Assembly: GCA_026394055.1 (NCBI GenBank)
Contig: JAPKYZ010000101.1
Span: 121,559 to 185,558 of the forward strand
Source: Acidobacteriota bacterium
Lineage (GTDB): Bacteria; Acidobacteriota; Terriglobia; Bryobacterales; Bryobacteraceae
DNA length: 64,000 bases
Direction of reading: 5' to 3'
Under the pieces are notes generated by a model, which made no database searches, was not told where the DNA came from, and was given only the letters and a program-made list of their open reading frames with translations. Positions 33,980-42,804 of the stretch are shown here, piece after piece (position 1 is the first letter of the stretch; each line of letters starts with the position of its first letter). The position numbers and the translations under genes were made by a program.

Positions 33980-36766
33980 ATGAAGACTGCCTCGCATCAT
34001 CCCGCGCACGGGCTGGAACACATCGTTGAGCATCTGGCTCACTTGTTGCCAGCTCAAGGGCCGATTGGCGTGTTTATTCACCACAACACGCTGCATGCGT
34101 TCCAGCATCTGCCGTTTGATGAGGCGGTGCAGTCAGCGGCGCGGCTGTATGGCAACGAGCCCTACATGACCGAGGCGGCCTACCGTCGCGACTTCGACCG
34201 GGGCCGCATCACGGTGGGTGATCTGGATGTGGTGCTGGGCTGGGAAGCCGATGAGCCGATTATTCCGTTTCTGCTGGACCGGCGGGCTTTGCGGCGGGCG
34301 GTCTTGCTGGCTCCGCCGGCGCTCGATGATGCGGCGGAGATCAGCTGGTGGTTGGCCGAGGGTGGCGTGTCCAGCCAGCGGCGGCAGTTGTTTGACGCTT
34401 GCCGCCGGCTGTTCCGGGCTCCAGCGGTGAACAGTGCGGCACCGGCTCACAAAGCGGCGACACCTCCCGCGGTGCGTGCGATCATCGATCCGTTGATGAT
34501 CCGGCTGTGCGGCGCGTTCCTGGATCAAGGCGTCGCTTACTGGCCGATGCCGGACCGTCAGCACGGGTTCCTGGCGGCGGTGAGAACGTTGTTTGAAACG
34601 ACCCGTGCCGTGGAGCCCTTACCTGGTTTGGCCGCCGAGTTGGCGAGGCAGCGGCGGCATCATTGGACCGCGCTCCAGACTGTCGAAGAGATGCTGCGGC
34701 GGCTGGACATTGATGTGGCCGCGCAAGAGGAGTTTCTGCGGGACGAACTGCTCGCTCTGGGCGGTTGGGCTGGGATGTTCTACCGGCTGCAGGAAGAGCC
34801 GTATCTGGCGCCGCATGAGCGCGTGCCATGTTCCCTGATGGAGTATCTGGCGGTCCGGCTGACGCTGGTGGCCTGCGCCCCCCGGAACGAAGCGGTGGAG
34901 GCTCCGGCCGCGGGCGCGGAGGCGGCGGAACTGGTGATGACCTCGGCGCTGTTCACGGCCGCGGATGCGTTGGGGTATCGGATCTCCGATCTCGAAGCCT
35001 TCAGCCGCGAGAACCGGGAGCGTTTCCAGCGTGAAGTGTTGGCGTTCCACCCCATTGAGCGCCGCCGCGTGTGGCATGTCGCCTATGAGTATCACCATGA
35101 GCGCGATGTGCTGCGTCCGATCGCGGAGCGGTTGCACAAGCGCGGCCGGCGGCCCGTCGCGGGCACGCCCAAGGCCCAGGTGTTCTTTTGCATCGATGAG
35201 CGCGAGGAGTCCATCCGGCGTCACTTGGAAGAGCTGGACCCGCGCGTCGAGACGTTGGGTGCGGCTGGATTCTTTGGCGTCGCCATGGACTACGCCGGTA
35301 TCGACGATCCGCATGGCGTCTCGCTGTGCCCAGTTGTCGTGAAACCCCAGCATGCCATCCGCGAGCAGCCGGTGGCCGAACATGCGGACCTGCATGAGCG
35401 CCGCCGCGCGCTGCGCCGCTTGTGGTCCCAGTTTGCGCAAGGGGCGCTGAAGTCTTCCCGGACGTTGTGGCTGGGCTGGATCAGCACGGCGATCCTGGGT
35501 TTGTTTTCGATGTTCCCGCTGCTGATTCGCATTCTGGCGCCGCGGCGGTATGGACAGTTGATGGCTCGCCTGAATGATCTGTTCTTGCCGGAGCCGCGCA
35601 CCGAAGTGACGCTGATGCGTAACGACGAGCATGGCCACCACTTGAGCGAAGGCCTGGTGCTGGGCTTTACGGTGGCCGAGAAAGTGGATCGGGTGGCCAG
35701 TGTGTTGGCGCCCGCCGGTCTGATGACGCGGTTCTCGCGCCTCGTGGTGGTGCTGGGGCATGGCTCCACGAGTCTGAACAACCCGCACGAGTCGGCCCAT
35801 GATTGCGGTGCGTGCGGCGGCCGCCGCGGTGGACCCAATGCGCGCTTGTTTGCGGCCATGGCCAATCATCCGGATGTGCGCCTCGCGCTACGCGACCGCG
35901 GCATCATGATCCCGGCGGATACGTGGTTCGTTGGCGGCTATCACGACACGTCAAGCGATGAGGTCGACCTGTATGATCTGGAGCAGATGCCCCGGGATCA
36001 CGATGCGGAGCTGGCCGAACTGCGGGCGACGCTGGACCGGGCCCGCGCCGCCAATGCGCACGAGCGAGCGCGGAGGTTTGAATCCGCCGACAACGCCCAC
36101 AATCCGAAACAGGGCCTGGAGCACGTCGAAGCCCGGGCCGAGCATCTGGCTGAGCCTCGTCCCGAATATGGCCACTGCACCAACGCGGTCTGCGTGGTGG
36201 GGCGCCGCGAGCTGACGCGTGGGCTGTTTCTCGACCGCCGCTATTTTCTGGTTTCCTATGACCCGGCTACCGACACGCAAGGCCAGTATCTGACGCGCCT
36301 GATGTCGGCGGTGGGCCCGGTCTGCGGTGGGATCAGTTTGGAATACTATTTCTCATTCGTGGACAACCAACGCTACGGCTGCGGCACCAAGCTGCCGCAC
36401 AACATCACGGGTCTGGTGGGGGTGATGGATGGCCATTCCAGCGATCTCCGCACCGGGTTGCCGTTGCAGATGGTGGAGATCCATGAGCCGGTCCGGATCT
36501 TGTTTGTTGTGGAGACCAGCGCGGAGCAACTGGCGCTGACGATCAGCAGCATCCCGTTTGTCGAGGAAGTGGCCCGCAATTGCTGGGTGCGGTTTGCCGC
36601 CGTTGACCCCGAGACGTCACAGATCTCGATTCTGCGGCCCTGGGGCTTTGAGCTCTATCAGCCGGAACCGGGCGAGACGCCACGTGCGCCCTCGTCGTTC
36701 CAGTGGTACGCCGGGCACCGGGCGCATCTGCCGGTGGCGGAGATCGAAATGGCGGGGGCGCGGTGA
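33980..36766 (+). CDS. dabA: DabA, DUF2309 inorganic-carbon transporter subunit
   Basis: A 928-aa protein of the DUF2309/UPF0753 family. The known DabA carries a beta-carbonic-anhydrase-like zinc site of Cys, Asp, His and Cys. All four are visible here: C404 and D406 in VFFCIDERE, H594 in VVLGHGSTS, and C609 in AHDCGACGG, with the known 15-residue spacing between the last two. With a DabB-type membrane partner it is proposed to hydrate CO2 vectorially, driven by ion gradients. Its stop shares a base with the next start (TGATG). Neighbours: SulP 20 bp upstream, two NuoL/M-like genes downstream. The family is certain. Confidence 0.95.
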   Translation: MKTASHHPAHGLEHIVEHLAHLLPAQGPIGVFIHHNTLHAFQHLPFDEAVQSAARLYGNEPYMTEAAYRRDFDRGRITVGDLDVVLGWEADEPIIPFLLDRRALRRAVLLAPPALDDAAEISWWLAEGGVSSQRRQLFDACRRLFRAPAVNSAAPAHKAATPPAVRAIIDPLMIRLCGAFLDQGVAYWPMPDRQHGFLAAVRTLFETTRAVEPLPGLAAELARQRRHHWTALQTVEEMLRRLDIDVAAQEEFLRDELLALGGWAGMFYRLQEEPYLAPHERVPCSLMEYLAVRLTLVACAPRNEAVEAPAAGAEAAELVMTSALFTAADALGYRISDLEAFSRENRERFQREVLAFHPIERRRVWHVAYEYHHERDVLRPIAERLHKRGRRPVAGTPKAQVFFCIDEREESIRRHLEELDPRVETLGAAGFFGVAMDYAGIDDPHGVSLCPVVVKPQHAIREQPVAEHADLHERRRALRRLWSQFAQGALKSSRTLWLGWISTAILGLFSMFPLLIRILAPRRYGQLMARLNDLFLPEPRTEVTLMRNDEHGHHLSEGLVLGFTVAEKVDRVASVLAPAGLMTRFSRLVVVLGHGSTSLNNPHESAHDCGACGGRRGGPNARLFAAMANHPDVRLALRDRGIMIPADTWFVGGYHDTSSDEVDLYDLEQMPRDHDAELAELRATLDRARAANAHERARRFESADNAHNPKQGLEHVEARAEHLAEPRPEYGHCTNAVCVVGRRELTRGLFLDRRYFLVSYDPATDTQGQYLTRLMSAVGPVCGGISLEYYFSFVDNQRYGCGTKLPHNITGLVGVMDGHSSDLRTGLPLQMVEIHEPVRILFVVETSAEQLALTISSIPFVEEVARNCWVRFAAVDPETSQISILRPWGFELYQPEPGETPRAPSSFQWYAGHRAHLPVAEIEMAGAR

Positions 36767-38151
36767 TGGACAGTTCCTGGATGACCAGCGACACAATGAG
36801 GACCGTTCTTTTCCTGACCGTGGCGCTGCCCGGCACCGGCTTCCTGCTGCTGGCGTTGAGCTGGCTGGTCGGTATTCAGCTGCCAGAGAAGGTAGTGGCT
36901 CGGGCGACGGGCCTGATCTATTCGGCGGCCGCGCTCTGTGTGGCGTTGGGGGCTTGGCTGATCCGAGCCGCCCATCTGCCGTCGCTCCATGCGGACTATG
37001 GCGACTGGTTTCGCGTGGGCGAGTATGCGTTTAAGTTCGAGCTCTACTTTGACGGCGTCTCGCTACCTTTGCTGGGCCTGACCACAGTGTTGACCGGCCT
37101 GGTGGCGGCCTTCTCGCGGACGTACATGCACCGCGAGCCCGGCTTCTTGCGCTTCTTCCTGCTGCTTCATTTGTTCGGTTTCGGGGCGACGTTGGGTTTT
37201 GCGGCCGGGTCGTTCGATCTGCTGGTGGGGGGCTGGGAACTGGTGGGGTTGAGCTCCGTGCTGCTGATCTCTTACTTTTTTGAGCGTCAGGGCCCGGTGA
37301 CCAGTGCCTTGCGGGTGTTCGCCACCTACCGGTCAGCCGACGTGGGGTTGCTGGTGGGCATTTTTGCCTTGCACCATTTCCGGCATTCGGCGGCTTTGCC
37401 CGCGCTGGACGCGCATACACTTGATCCCCAACAAGCCACGATCGTGGGTCTGCTTTTGCTGCTGGCCTCGATGGGCAAGGCCGCGCAGATCCCCTTCAGC
37501 GGGTGGCTGCCGCGTGCCATGGAAGGGCCGACGCCGTCAAGCGCGATCTTCTACGGAGCCATCTCCGTCCACTTGGGCGCCTATCTTCTGCTGCGCGCGC
37601 GGCCGCTGCTGGAATCCTCGCCCGTCGCCTTGGGGGCCGTGGCGCTGGTGGGCTTGGCGACGGCGCTGCATGGTGTGTTCGTGGGCCGCGTTTGTCCGGA
37701 TGCGAAGACATCGCTGGCCTATGCCGCCGTCACGCAACTGGGCCTGATCTTCTTTGAGATCGCGATGGGCTGGACCACGCTCGCGTTGCTGCACATCCTG
37801 GGACATTCCACCATCCGCACGCTGCAGTTCCTGCGTGCGCCATCGATGCTGCATGAATATCACCGGATTCATGCGGCGGCGGGCGGTCATGTGGAAGGCG
37901 GTGGTCTGTCGCTTGAAGCAGCTCTGCCATTCCCGCTGCGGCGCCGGCTCTACTGGTTTGCCGTTGACCGGGCGCACTTGGACCGGCTGCTCGATAGCGT
38001 CGCCGTCCGGCCGTTGTCCCGCCTGTCGGCCTGGCTGGTCGGCATTGATCAGAAGCTGGGAGGAGGCCCGCCAACGGGGCCGGGGCCGCAACTGGTTGCG
38101 CCGGCGATGACCGCGGCGATGCCGGAACAAGTGGACGTGCTGCATGACTAA
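36766..38151 (+). CDS. dabB: DabB-like (NuoL-type) proton-conducting subunit 1
   Basis: A 461-aa membrane protein of the proton-translocating NADH:quinone oxidoreductase family. It keeps key NuoL-type residues: Glu in GWELVGLSSVLLISYFFE, Lys in ASMGKAAQIPFSGWLPRAMEGPTPSSA, and His in SVHLGAYLLLRA. The C-terminal quarter is soluble-like (LHEYHRIHAA, LYWFAVDRAHLDRLL), a feature of DabB proteins rather than of NuoL. The ATG at 36766 is coupled to the dabA stop. It is the expected partner that couples ion flow to DabA. Confidence 0.88.
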   Translation: MDSSWMTSDTMRTVLFLTVALPGTGFLLLALSWLVGIQLPEKVVARATGLIYSAAALCVALGAWLIRAAHLPSLHADYGDWFRVGEYAFKFELYFDGVSLPLLGLTTVLTGLVAAFSRTYMHREPGFLRFFLLLHLFGFGATLGFAAGSFDLLVGGWELVGLSSVLLISYFFERQGPVTSALRVFATYRSADVGLLVGIFALHHFRHSAALPALDAHTLDPQQATIVGLLLLLASMGKAAQIPFSGWLPRAMEGPTPSSAIFYGAISVHLGAYLLLRARPLLESSPVALGAVALVGLATALHGVFVGRVCPDAKTSLAYAAVTQLGLIFFEIAMGWTTLALLHILGHSTIRTLQFLRAPSMLHEYHRIHAAAGGHVEGGGLSLEAALPFPLRRRLYWFAVDRAHLDRLLDSVAVRPLSRLSAWLVGIDQKLGGGPPTGPGPQLVAPAMTAAMPEQVDVLHD

Positions 38152-39466
38152 CTTGCTGGTGCTGGATAGTTTCAATAGTCTGCCGCTGGTGCTCTATGGT
38201 TTGCTGTGGCTGGCGACGCTGATCCTGGCTCCGAAACAGGACTTGACCGGGAACCGGATTTCGCGCTGGCTGATGGTGCTGGTGGGCACGGCTCTGGTTT
38301 ACACGGCCAACCATCTGGCGCTTTACGCCTTGGGCTGGGTGCTGAGCGCCTGGCCGCTGATCGAGGATGCGCGGCTGGGGCGCCTGACCCGCACGCTGAT
38401 GGTGCTGGGCGGCGTGGCGCTGGCGGCCGCGCTGGGCCTGATCATCGAGCACGGCAGCAGCGCGGGCGCTGCGGACCCTTGGCTGTTGTCGTCGTTGAGC
38501 GCGACGGGCTGGGCTGGAGGTCAGCTGCCTTTTGCCTTACTGACGCTGGCCGTCATCCAGCGCAAGGGCATCTTCCCACTGCAATCCTGGGTGCCGCAGG
38601 CGATGGAGAGGGGAGACCTGCTGATCACCGGCCTGGTGCTGAATGGCCACTTCGGTGCGGTGACCGTGGCTCGGGTGGCGCTGCCGCTGTTGGGTGACGC
38701 GTCGCGCGCCTCCTTGACGGTGCTGTCGGAGCTGGGCCTGTTCACGGCGGTGCTGGGGGCAGTGGTGGCAGTTGCCGATCGCCAGCCGCGCCGGCTGCTG
38801 GCTTGGGTGGCGATCAGCCAAGCCTCCACCATTCTGGCGGGTCTTGAAAGTTTGAACCAGCAAGCGATCACCGGGGCGATGTTGCACTGGATGGTAGTCT
38901 CGATTGCCACCTCCGCCTTGTTCGCCGTGCTGCGGCTGGTGGAAGTCCGGCATGGATTGGCGATTACCGGCACCGAATACTTGGGCCTGGGCCGCCGCTT
39001 TCCTCGATTGGCGGTGTTCTTTGTCGTGGCCGGAGTCGCACTGGTCGGTCTGCCGGGCACGCTGGGGTTCATTTCTGAGGATCTGTTGATGCACGGGGCG
39101 CTCGAAAGCCATCCCTGGATCGGCCTGGCCATCCCGGTGGCCACCGCCCTGAACGCCATCGGCATCTTCCGCCTGTTCGGCATCATCTTCCTGGGCCGCC
39201 GCCTGGCCCCGACGATGATCGTCCCCGATGCCGTCACGCGGGAGCGTTGGCCGCTGGCGGCCTTGATCATGCTTCTCGTCGTCCTCGGCCTAGTGCCCCA
39301 GATGGCCATCAACCTCCGCTCCGCCGCCGCGGTGAAGCTGGAGCGGATTGAGAACCCAGCCGCCCCGTCCGGTGAGGCACAGTCCGGTGAGGCACCGTCC
39401 GGTGAGGCACAGCCCGGTGAGGCCCAGCCCGGTGAGGCCCCGGCTGGCGCGGCGCAATCGCACTGA
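38144..39466 (+). CDS. Second complex-I-like membrane subunit of the Dab cluster
   Basis: A 440-aa membrane protein of the NuoL/M/N family, overlapping the previous gene by 8 bp. About 12 helices are followed by a hydrophilic tail of five imperfect SGEAQ/PGEAP pentapeptides. The transport Lys is kept (IQRKGIFPLQSWVPQAMERGDLLITG), but the segment matching GWELVGLSS reads LGWVLSAWPL, so the usual Glu is missing. It probably adds a second antiporter-like module to DabA-DabB. Known Dab pairs have only one such subunit, so its role is open. Confidence 0.85.
   Translation: MTNLLVLDSFNSLPLVLYGLLWLATLILAPKQDLTGNRISRWLMVLVGTALVYTANHLALYALGWVLSAWPLIEDARLGRLTRTLMVLGGVALAAALGLIIEHGSSAGAADPWLLSSLSATGWAGGQLPFALLTLAVIQRKGIFPLQSWVPQAMERGDLLITGLVLNGHFGAVTVARVALPLLGDASRASLTVLSELGLFTAVLGAVVAVADRQPRRLLAWVAISQASTILAGLESLNQQAITGAMLHWMVVSIATSALFAVLRLVEVRHGLAITGTEYLGLGRRFPRLAVFFVVAGVALVGLPGTLGFISEDLLMHGALESHPWIGLAIPVATALNAIGIFRLFGIIFLGRRLAPTMIVPDAVTRERWPLAALIMLLVVLGLVPQMAINLRSAAAVKLERIENPAAPSGEAQSGEAPSGEAQPGEAQPGEAPAGAAQSH
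39365..39439 (+). repeat. 15-bp tandem repeat in the 3' end of the second NuoL-like gene
   Basis: Five units of CCGTCCGGTGAGGCA, with small changes, encode the pentapeptides (S/P)GEA(P/Q). They form a flexible acidic tail on the last Dab subunit. The copy number may vary between strains. Confidence 0.8.
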
Positions 39467-39487
39467 AAGGCGTTCTCCTAGCCGCTG

Positions 39488-40747
39488 CTACCTGAGGTGG
39501 GCCTCCAGCCCCTCGCAGATTTTGGTGAGCCCATCTTCCGCCGCAATCTGGGTTGCCAGCGCGCGGGCCTTCGGGGTGAGCGTCTCGATGCCTCGCAGCG
39601 CCTCGGCGATGGTTCGCGCAGAGTACTTCGATCGAGCCACTGTTCGCCCAATACCTAGCCGGACGCAGCGGGCGGCGTTGTCGGGTTGGTCGTGGCTGAA
39701 GGGGACGATGATGGTGGGCTGGCCGCTCCGCAGCGCTTGGGCGGTGGTGCCGACTCCGCCCTGGTGCACGGTGGCGAGCGCGTGCGGAAAGATCGCGGAG
39801 TAGGGCGCGTAGTCGGCGACGAAGACTTTGGACGAGACCGGGGGCAGCGGGTTGCGGCCGAAGACCCCGACGAGCATCACGGCGCGGCAGCCCAGCATCT
39901 CGACGGCCTGGAGCGCCTCGGTGTAGAACGCTCCGGCGGCCATCACGGCACTGGAGCCTAGCGTGAACACCACCGGCGGCTCACCGGCATCCAGAAACTC
40001 GGTCAACCCTGGCGGTAGTGGCTGCCCGGCGGTGAGCTGGTCATAGAAAGGGAAGCCCAGTGGCTCCGTGCCGTCCGGCCAGTCGCCAAGACGCGGGGCG
40101 AAGTGGCGCGAGAACCAGCTTTGGTTGCCGTGGGGTGAGAACATGCCTTCGAGCAGCGGATTCAGGGGGGTGGGCGCCAGGCCGAGATCCGCGCGCAGCC
40201 GGTGGATCGGTTTGGCCCAGAACCGGGAGAGTCCGGAGAGCGTCCGGAACAGTACCCGGTACAAGCCGGGGCTGAGGCCGTGCAGCGGCGCCAGGAAAGA
40301 GAACGCCGGGTGCAGTGCCGGCTCCTCGGTGGACATGTAGACCAGCGGCTGCAGCGCCGCCTGCACCCAACGCTTCCCCAGCTTCTCCGCCGCCAGCGGC
40401 GTCGTGTAGCTGAGCACGTGGCTGACGATCAGGTCGGCCTCCGCGCTGGCTTCGAGCGTGGCCTCGTAGCTTTGCCGCAGATACGGCAGCACCATTTCCG
40501 TGAGGATGTACTGCGTGCCGCGCTGCGGGTGCATCGCCATCCGGAATGCTTCCGGGTTGTCCAGAAACTTGGTCAGATCGGGCGGGCAGGCGTGGAAACG
40601 CAGACCTTCGCTCTCAACTTTGAGGCGATAAGCTTCGCTGGCCACCAGGGTGACGTGGTGCCCGCGAGAGCGGAGCGCCAGCCCAACGGCGATGTAGGGG
40701 TGGAGATCACCAAAGGAACCGAAGGTGGTGAGGACAAAGCGGGCCAT
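39488..40747 (-). CDS. Family 1 (UGT-like) glycosyltransferase
   Basis: A 419-aa GT-B glycosyltransferase. The N-terminus ARFVLTTFGSFGDLHPYIAVGLALRSRGHHVTL is the acceptor-domain signature. The C-terminal donor site has VFTLGSSAV and VHQGGVGTTAQALRSGQPTIIVPFSHDQPDNA, the UGT/sterol-glucosyltransferase motif. It should move a sugar from a nucleotide donor to a lipophilic small molecule. The ATG at 40747 (MARFVL) is chosen over one 14 codons upstream. Divergent from a GT4 gene. Confidence 0.92.
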   Translation of the reverse strand: MARFVLTTFGSFGDLHPYIAVGLALRSRGHHVTLVASEAYRLKVESEGLRFHACPPDLTKFLDNPEAFRMAMHPQRGTQYILTEMVLPYLRQSYEATLEASAEADLIVSHVLSYTTPLAAEKLGKRWVQAALQPLVYMSTEEPALHPAFSFLAPLHGLSPGLYRVLFRTLSGLSRFWAKPIHRLRADLGLAPTPLNPLLEGMFSPHGNQSWFSRHFAPRLGDWPDGTEPLGFPFYDQLTAGQPLPPGLTEFLDAGEPPVVFTLGSSAVMAAGAFYTEALQAVEMLGCRAVMLVGVFGRNPLPPVSSKVFVADYAPYSAIFPHALATVHQGGVGTTAQALRSGQPTIIVPFSHDQPDNAARCVRLGIGRTVARSKYSARTIAEALRGIETLTPKARALATQIAAEDGLTKICEGLEAHLR

Positions 40748-40794
40748 ACCAGATTCGATTCTACTGCCACCAAGGGAGGTTCCATACATTCCAC

Positions 40795-40834
40795 CGGCCG
40801 CTTAACTCTAACTGGAGATTCAATTTAGCGGCCG
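40795..40834. promoter_or_regulatory. Inverted repeat in divergent glycosyltransferase promoter
   Basis: CGGCCGCT (40795) and AGCGGCCG (40827) form a perfect 8-bp inverted repeat with a 24-bp AT-rich centre, in the 106-bp spacer between the divergent GT1 and GT4 genes. It is a possible operator or cruciform controlling both. Confidence 0.35.
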
Positions 40835-40853
40835 TGAGAGCTAGACTAAAGGC

Positions 40854-42038
40854 GTGCCCCCGCCCCTCCGTATTGCGATCGACGTGCGCCGGATCCGCGA
40901 CTATGGCATCGGCACGTATATCCGGAATCTGATCAAGGCGTTAGCCCGGCGGGACGACCCGCACACGTTCTATCTGGCGGGCCGCAAGCAGGATCTGCAT
41001 GAGCTGCCGGCCTTGCCCGAACGGTTTCACCCGGTCGAGTTTGCCCGGTCTGATGCGGGCCTGGCGAATCAAGTTACGTTTCCGCTGTTCCTGCGCCGCT
41101 TTTCGCCCAGCCTGGTGCACATCCCGTTGAATTCGGTGCCCATTCTGCTGCAGCGGCCCTATGTGGTGACGGTGCACGACATGTCGAGCGTGCTCTATCC
41201 CGATGAGTTGGCCGCAAGCAACCGCTTCCGCCGCACCTACAAGCTGTTCCGCTTCCGCCGCGGGCTGAAGCGTGCCGCTCGCGTGATCGCCGTCAGCCAG
41301 GCCACGCAACTGGATGTCGAAGATCTGCTGGGCATTCCGCCGGAGCGCATCCGGCAAATCTACGGCGCCATCGACCCGAAGTTCCTGCAGCCCTTCGTCC
41401 CCGCCGATGCGCGCGCCGGAGGGCCGCAGGCGGCGGATCTCTACCGGAAGCGGTTGCTCGAACGCTACCAGATCAACTACCCCTACATCCTCTACGCCGG
41501 CACCATCCGCAAGCAGAAGAACATCCCCAAGCTGATCGAAGCGTTCGCCGTGTTGCGGGCCGAGCTGGCCGGGCATCCGCATTATTCCAATCTGCGGCTG
41601 CTGATCATTGGCGATGAGTTGTCCAAGTATCCGGCCGTGCGGCGGGCGGTGGTGGAGACGCGTCTCGAAAATGTGGTGCGCTTTTTCGGCTTTGTCAGCT
41701 TTGACGCGCTGCGGGCGTTTTATGAAGAGGCGGAGCTGTTCGTGTTCCCTTCGCTCTATGAGGGCTTTGGACTGCCGCCGCTGGAGGCGATGGCGGCCGG
41801 GACGGCGACGGTGGTGTCGCGCATTAGTTCCTTGCCGGAGGCGGTGGGCAACGCCGCGGAGCTGGTGAATCCGGAAAACCTGTTCGACATCGTGCGTGGC
41901 ATGCGGGAAGTGCTGCTCAACACCGTTTATCGCGAGGAATTGATCGCCCGGGGCATGAAGCAGGTCCGGCAGTTCAACTGGGATTCAACCGCCGCGCAGG
42001 TGATGTCGGTCTACGAAGAAGTGGCCGGCGAGCGGTAG
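40854..42038 (+). CDS. Family 4 glycosyltransferase
   Basis: A 394-aa GT-B enzyme starting at GTG. Landmarks: the N-terminal IRDYGIGTYIRNLIKAL (glycine-rich loop), the helix with VVTVHDMSSVLYP, the donor-domain start YPYILYAGTIRKQKNIPKLIEAF, and the E-x7-E motif in SLYEGFGLPPLEAMAAGTATV. It uses a nucleotide sugar, as many mannosyl- and glucosyltransferases of this family do. Divergent from the GT1 gene and closed by a strong terminator. The acceptor is unknown. Confidence 0.94.
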   Translation: MPPPLRIAIDVRRIRDYGIGTYIRNLIKALARRDDPHTFYLAGRKQDLHELPALPERFHPVEFARSDAGLANQVTFPLFLRRFSPSLVHIPLNSVPILLQRPYVVTVHDMSSVLYPDELAASNRFRRTYKLFRFRRGLKRAARVIAVSQATQLDVEDLLGIPPERIRQIYGAIDPKFLQPFVPADARAGGPQAADLYRKRLLERYQINYPYILYAGTIRKQKNIPKLIEAFAVLRAELAGHPHYSNLRLLIIGDELSKYPAVRRAVVETRLENVVRFFGFVSFDALRAFYEEAELFVFPSLYEGFGLPPLEAMAAGTATVVSRISSLPEAVGNAAELVNPENLFDIVRGMREVLLNTVYREELIARGMKQVRQFNWDSTAAQVMSVYEEVAGER

Positions 42039-42109
42039 GCGGCGTCGGCACGTCAGGGCATTTCTTTGCTTTTCAAGAGGTGCCGTGGTGTCCGTTCGGC
42101 GACATAGGT

Positions 42110-42140
42110 AAAAGCCCCATGCGTCAGCTTGGGGCTTTTT
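42110..42140 (+). terminator. Rho-independent terminator after GT4 gene
   Basis: AAAAGCCCCA (42110) pairs with TGGGGCTTTTT (42130-42140) around a 10-nt loop, with the T-run in the stem end. A textbook intrinsic terminator about 70 bp after the GT4 stop. Confidence 0.9.
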
Positions 42141-42216
42141 CACCCGCTCGAAGATAGGCCCAAGCTTACGCAGGGGGCTGATCGCGGGTCAGCCTTGAGA
42201 GTTTTCGAGAAACGAT

Positions 42217-42519
42217 CTAGTGGTTCGAGAACGGTCCGGCGCCCGGCTTCCAATCCAGCCATTGGTCGGCGCGGTCATGCCGGGCCAGGTAGATATCCAG
42301 CTCTCGCGGGTCCAGCAAGTCGTAGACACAGACGTTGGCCGCTTCCATCAACCGGTCCGCCAGCAGCGGAGAGATTTGACGGATTCCCCGGAGCACCTGG
42401 TGGACGTGAGGCTGAGAAATGCCGGCCCGTAAGGCCAGTGAACGCTCGGTCCATTCGCCGTTGGAGACCTTGCGGCGCAGAACGATTACCAAGCTCGCGC
42501 TGAGATGGCCAAAACTCAT
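42217..42519 (-). CDS. Small XRE-like HTH regulator
   Basis: A 100-aa DNA-binding protein. The helix-turn-helix of Cro/C1 type spans about residues 25-60 (WTERSLALRAGISQPHVHQVLRGIRQISPLLADRLMEA). The C-terminus (YLARHDRADQWLDW) is not recognised. It is divergent from the 201-aa protein at 42805 across an AT-rich 285-bp spacer, so that gene is a likely target. The target operator was not identified. Confidence 0.72.
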   Translation of the reverse strand: MSFGHLSASLVIVLRRKVSNGEWTERSLALRAGISQPHVHQVLRGIRQISPLLADRLMEAANVCVYDLLDPRELDIYLARHDRADQWLDWKPGAGPFSNH

Positions 42520-42700
42520 ACGACCCTATTCTCCTCAGCAATATATCACAGTGACGGCCCGCTGATAAGAATAAAATTCTATAATTACGGATTGCTTTCT
42601 TATGGCGAATGCCGAAGTGAACCCTATGTGAATAAAGACTTTCCAGGCAAGATGGCCCATTGATGAAGTGCGTTCTATAGAAATAATTCTCCAAAAAGAT

Positions 42701-42728
42701 TTGACATATTTTGCTCGAAATCTAGGAT
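42701..42728 (+). promoter_or_regulatory. Sigma-70-type promoter for the 201-aa protein
   Basis: TTGACA (42701-42706), a 16-bp spacer, then TAGGAT (42723-42728). It lies about 75 bp upstream of the ATG at 42805, inside an AT-rich patch unlike the surrounding DNA. The -35 box is perfect and the -10 box has four of six consensus bases. Confidence 0.6.
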
Positions 42729-42804
42729 GGAGTTGAAGCCGGTGCCTTGAAGGAACTCGGAAGCCGACAGGGAACACATCATCGGAACAAAAAGGACAAC
42801 CAAA

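Noticed and set aside
39365..39439. CRISPR-like regular repeat
   Set aside because: The units are 15-bp, contiguous and in frame inside a gene, without spacers; it is a coding tandem repeat.
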